From contig DOHN01000119.1 of assembly GCA_003535195.1 (NCBI GenBank), positions 14,238 through 22,675 of the forward strand: DNA of 8,438 nt, written 5' to 3'. The notes beneath the pieces are model-generated. The model worked only from the letters and a program-made list of their open reading frames with translations, searched no databases and was not told where the DNA came from. A program made the position numbers and the translations under genes. Positions 6,172 through 8,438 of the stretch are shown piece by piece. Position 1 is the stretch's first letter; each line of letters begins with the position of its first letter. The DNA comes from Ruminiclostridium sp. GTDB lineage: Bacteria; Bacillota; Clostridia; DSM-8532.

Positions 6172-7231
6172 TTAAACCCCTCGATTCCCGGTGACCGCAA
6201 TGGATCCCGTATCTTTTTAAAGCATTGTTCAAAATACTTAAAATCAGTTTCCCGTAGCTCATGCCGCAAAATCCGGCCAGCATGGGGTAATCACTGTAAT
6301 TGGGCGCGAGACCGGGGAGGGGATTGATCTCAATAAAGTAAACGGTTCCGTCTTCCGAAAGCCGGAAATCTATTCTGGACATATCTTGGCACTCAAGGGC
6401 CTCATATATTTGGGCGGCAATGGATTTCATTTTTTCCGAGGTTGCGGTGTCAAGATTGGAAGGACAGTTGTAGGATACATATTTCTGATAGTTGGTTTTG
6501 ACTTTATAGCTGTATATCTGATGTTCCCTTTCATGCTGTAGGTAGCAGATCTCCATGGGCTCAAATACCGTCATATCTTTGCCGTTCCCCAAAATACCCA
6601 CGGTGAATTCACGGCCTTTGATGTATTTTTCGATCAGCATGGGCTGGCCGTAAAGCTTAAAGTTTTTGTTTATTAGCTCAGACAGCTGTTCTTCATTATC
6701 GACCACCGCCAGATCGGAGATGCCCTTGCCGGAGCCTTCCGCATTCGGCTTTATAATCAGGGGAAAGGTTAAGGACGTGTCGAGCTTGAAATCAGGAGAT
6801 CTTACAATCTGATAGGGAGGGGTTTCAATACGAAATGTTGAAAGGTACCGTTTTGTCAGCGCCTTGTCCAAAGACAAACCAAGAGTTGTTTCATCAGAAC
6901 CGGAGAAAGGGATTCCAAGAAAATTCAATATGGCAGGAACTTGGGATTCCCGCCCCCTTCCATGAATGCCTTCGGCAATGTTGAAAACAATATCAACACC
7001 GCTGGCTTTAAGCCTTTCAATAAAATCACCGTCAGCCTCCAGAGGCACGACTTTCATGTTCTCTGCTGCAAAAACTTTGCTGATCGCATCAATGGTGTCG
7101 TAAGAATCATACTCGGCCTCGAGATCTTCGCAGTCCGAGGAAATTCCTTTTTTAAGGTTGTAGGCTATGCCTACGACAAAAGGAGGAGGGACGTTTTCAT
7201 CGTCCAAAGGAGGGACATTTTCACTGTCCAT
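6164..7231 (-). CDS. D-alanine-D-alanine ligase-like ATP-grasp ligase
   Basis: This ATP-grasp ligase joins an amino acid carboxylate (activated as acylphosphate) to an amine, most likely giving a dipeptide. Visible features (numbered from the ATG at 7231): PLIIKPNAEGSGKGI (about 157-171, ATP lid), IEKYIKGREFTVGIL (about 200-214), and the metal site SRIDF...FIEINPLPG with Asp288, Glu301 and Asn303. LDKALTKRYL parallels Ddl. It departs from true Ddl in the substrate pocket: the N-terminal Glu-containing loop is replaced by an acidic stretch (LEAEYDSYD), and the EAKY segment of E. coli DdlB is KVKT here. A GTG at 7240 in the same frame would add three residues; the ATG is preferred because GAGAG lies 10 bases upstream. 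The N terminus contains a tandem 8-residue repeat. It is the first gene of an operon with the overlapping aminomutase gene. A substrate other than D-alanine, possibly beta-lysine, is inferred. Confidence 0.82.
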   Translation of the reverse strand: MDSENVPPLDDENVPPPFVVGIAYNLKKGISSDCEDLEAEYDSYDTIDAISKVFAAENMKVVPLEADGDFIERLKASGVDIVFNIAEGIHGRGRESQVPAILNFLGIPFSGSDETTLGLSLDKALTKRYLSTFRIETPPYQIVRSPDFKLDTSLTFPLIIKPNAEGSGKGISDLAVVDNEEQLSELINKNFKLYGQPMLIEKYIKGREFTVGILGNGKDMTVFEPMEICYLQHEREHQIYSYKVKTNYQKYVSYNCPSNLDTATSEKMKSIAAQIYEALECQDMSRIDFRLSEDGTVYFIEINPLPGLAPNYSDYPMLAGFCGMSYGKLILSILNNALKRYGIHCGHRESRGLNG

Positions 7232-7232
7232 A
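7185..7232 (-). repeat. Tandem 24-base duplication in the ATP-grasp N terminus
   Basis: Two adjacent 24-base units (7185-7208 and 7209-7232) share GGAGGGAC, TTTTCA and GTCC and encode SENVPP-L-D / DENVPP-P, an in-frame 8-residue duplication. The second unit covers the ATG start. Each unit also has GGAC...GTCC arms 9 bases apart. Confidence 0.7.
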
Positions 7233-7267
7233 AGATTCACGCTCTCTTTAAAATATTGTTACCAATT

Positions 7268-7290
7268 CAAGTATGGTACTTGCTTAAGTA
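7268..7290. promoter_or_regulatory. Operator-like overlapping dyads at the ATP-grasp/aminomutase promoter
   Basis: CAAGTA-TGG-TACTTG (7268-7282) is a perfect dyad, and TACTT-GCTT-AAGTA (7277-7290) is a second one that shares its middle arm. Three alternating half-sites AAGTA/TACTT thus cover the -10 and the predicted transcription start. This placement suits a repressor, but no regulator is encoded nearby. Confidence 0.4.
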
Positions 7291-7295
7291 TAGCA
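7287..7295 (-). promoter_or_regulatory. Extended -10 promoter of the ATP-grasp/aminomutase operon
   Basis: The minus strand reads TGCTATACT, an extended -10 (TG-N-TATACT). The -35 region (TTTATT at 17 bases) is poor. Transcription would start near 7280, about 50 bases before the ATG, inside the dyad at 7268-7282. Confidence 0.5.
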
Positions 7296-7502
7296 AATGC
7301 CGGTCTAAAATAAATGGCCGTAAACTATTGAATTTATAGAAATACATGGCAAATAGAACGTTAATGAAAACTGTGGCGTCAGATCGGTGTTTATTGCAGA
7401 ATATCGTTTATTTTTTTGTCTTTTCGCAGAAAATATAGTTGCCTGTTAAATGATGCAAAAGTCCGTCCCAACCTTTAATTTAATCCTCGATTCGTGCCGC
7501 CC
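7296..7502. other. AT-rich intergenic stretch with no gene seen
   Basis: Between the operon promoter and repeat copy C I find no credible open frame with a ribosome binding site, no tRNA-like fold and no recognisable riboswitch core. A run of seven T (7410-7416) has no convincing stem before it. Confidence 0.5.
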
Positions 7503-7568
7503 CGCAATCCTGCTCCGCTGACGTGCCGAAACATCACTCTGTCGCTTTTGACACAATCAGATTTGATG
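7503..7568 (+). repeat. Dispersed intergenic repeat, copy C (66 bases)
   Basis: It begins CGCAATCCTGCTCCGCT, has CACTCTGTCGCTTTTGACAC in the middle and ends GATTTGATG. It lacks the roughly 32-base extra segment of copy A but matches it well at both ends. It lies upstream of the BMP-family gene promoter. Confidence 0.75.
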
Positions 7569-7575
7569 GAAAAGA

Positions 7576-7602
7576 TTGCTTTTTCTTAAAAAGAAATATA
7601 AT
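7576..7602 (+). promoter_or_regulatory. Promoter of the BMP-family lipoprotein gene
   Basis: A perfect TATAAT (7597-7602) has TTGCTT (7576-7581) upstream at a short spacing of 15. The spacer holds an AT dyad, CTTTTT-CTT-AAAAAG (7579-7593). A TTGACA at 7548-7553, at the end of the repeat, is too far away to serve this -10. AGGAGG at 7638-7643 is the ribosome binding site, 7 bases from the ATG. Confidence 0.5.
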
Positions 7603-7650
7603 ATGAAATTAGAAATGTTCAATTTTTAATTAATTCTAGGAGGAATAATT

Positions 7651-8438
7651 ATGAAAAGGACTTTAGCTCTGATTCTGGCCCTTGCGCTTACATTGACACT
7701 TTTTGCCGGCTGCGGTACCGGCAATCAGGCAGCAAGTCCGTCGCCTAGCGGCGCTACGGGAACACCTGCTCCTTCTGACTCCGCTAAACCTTCAGAATCC
7801 GCTAAAACGGAAGGTTATGAGCTGGCGCTGGTGACCGACTTGGGAACTATTGATGACAAATCCTTCAACCAGGGCGCCTGGGAAGGCGTCAAAAAGTATG
7901 CCACAGAGAATAATCTCACATACCAGTATTATCAGCCCGCTGAGGGAACAAACGCTGCATATCTTGAAGCCATCGGTCTTGCAATAAAGGGCGGTGCAAA
8001 GGTTGTTGTTACCCCCGGTTTCTTATTTGAAGTGCCGATCTATGAGGCTCAGACTAAGTATCCTAATACGAAATTCATCTTGCTTGACGGCGAACCTCAT
8101 ACTGAAGATTATAAAACTTACAAAACTGAAGCAAACGTGCAGCCCATTCTTTATGCTGAGGAAGAAGCTGGGTTTATGGCAGGTTATGCAGCAGTAAAAG
8201 ATGGTTTTACCAAGCTTGGCTTTATGGGCGGTCTGGCTGTTCCGGCAGTTATCCGTTACGGCCACGGGTATCTTCAGGGTGCTGAGGTGGCAGCAAAGGA
8301 AATGGGCCTCAAAGAAGGATCCATTCAAGCAATTTACAACTATTCAGGCGATTTTAATGCATCTCCTGAAAAACAGGCTAAGGCAGCCGGCTGGTATGGA
8401 TCCGGAACTGAAGTCATCTTTGCTTGCGGCGGCTCTGT
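7651..8438 (+). CDS. BMP-family ABC transporter substrate-binding lipoprotein, N-terminal part (3' end outside the window)
   Basis: About 262 residues are visible and the frame is still open at the right edge. The N terminus is a lipoprotein signal peptide (MKRTLALILALALTLTLFAG) with lipobox FAGC and Cys21. A Ser/Pro/Ala-rich linker (about 28-52) follows, then the basic membrane protein (BMP, PnrA/Med-like) domain. Diagnostic text is LVTDLGTIDDKSFNQGAWEG (60-79), VVVTPGFLFE, FILLDGE, YAEEEAGFMAGYAA, KLGFMGGLAVPAVIRYGHGYLQGA and YSGDFNASPEKQAKA. Family members bind nucleosides or related purine compounds at the outer membrane face and feed an ABC importer, whose permease and ATPase genes would be expected just beyond the window. 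The start is well supported by AGGAGG 7 bases upstream. The exact ligand cannot be told from this part. Confidence 0.92.
   Translation, partial: MKRTLALILALALTLTLFAGCGTGNQAASPSPSGATGTPAPSDSAKPSESAKTEGYELALVTDLGTIDDKSFNQGAWEGVKKYATENNLTYQYYQPAEGTNAAYLEAIGLAIKGGAKVVVTPGFLFEVPIYEAQTKYPNTKFILLDGEPHTEDYKTYKTEANVQPILYAEEEAGFMAGYAAVKDGFTKLGFMGGLAVPAVIRYGHGYLQGAEVAAKEMGLKEGSIQAIYNYSGDFNASPEKQAKAAGWYGSGTEVIFACGGS

Noticed and set aside
1207..7568. CRISPR array or insertion sequence as explanation for the repeat copies
   Set aside because: The copies are kilobases apart, in both orientations, without regular spacers, terminal inverted repeats or a transposase frame.
7569..7650. Purine-type riboswitch before the BMP-family gene
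   Set aside because: BMP genes are sometimes purine-regulated, but the leader from the TATAAT to the ATG is under 50 bases and shows no aptamer core.
8023..8328. Open frame of 101 codons on the minus strand near the right edge
   Set aside because: It is antisense to the BMP-family gene, which has a clear signal peptide, lipobox and domain signature.

Overview
The window looks like a piece of a Clostridia-type (Firmicutes) chromosome of moderate GC content. The evidence is a HemZ-type coproporphyrinogen oxidase, a YitT/DUF2179 membrane protein, an ABC-F protein of the Vga/Vml/Cpl kind, a lysine 2,3-aminomutase-like radical SAM enzyme, a BMP-family lipoprotein, strong AGGAGG-like ribosome binding sites and lipobox signal peptides. 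I cannot name a species from the sequence.

Layout, left to right. The 3' part of hemZ (+) runs off the left edge and converges on a flavin reductase-like gene (-) with only 9 bases between the two stop codons. A divergent intergenic region (1137-1418) carries a promoter for each direction and copy A of a dispersed repeat. A plus-strand pair follows: a YitT-family membrane protein, then a lipoprotein with a class B1 metallo-beta-lactamase fold, 51 bases apart. They end at a strong, probably bidirectional terminator (3108-3142). Repeat copy B follows the terminator and runs into the last codons of the ABC-F gene. The ABC-F gene (-) is preceded by a 250-base leader with a candidate 26-codon leader peptide. 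Upstream of that is a tight minus-strand operon: a D-Ala-D-Ala ligase-like ATP-grasp enzyme overlapping a KamA-family aminomutase by 8 bases. Its promoter has an extended -10 and three alternating AAGTA/TACTT half-sites. A long intergenic stretch (7241-7650) holds repeat copy C and the promoter of a BMP-family substrate-binding lipoprotein (+), which runs off the right edge.

Three points deserve attention. (1) The B1-type metallo-beta-lactamase homologue has lost three of its six canonical zinc ligands (His116 to Gln, Asp120 to Asn, Cys221 to Tyr) in an otherwise well-preserved fold. (2) The ATP-grasp/KamA pair suggests that a beta-amino acid, probably beta-lysine, is made and then ligated; the aminomutase keeps the lysine-binding aspartates but lacks the zinc site of the classical enzyme. 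(3) A dispersed repeat of about 66-98 bases occurs three times, and one copy supplies the C-terminal residues of the ABC-F protein. All functional statements come from motif reading and remembered family knowledge; no searches were run.
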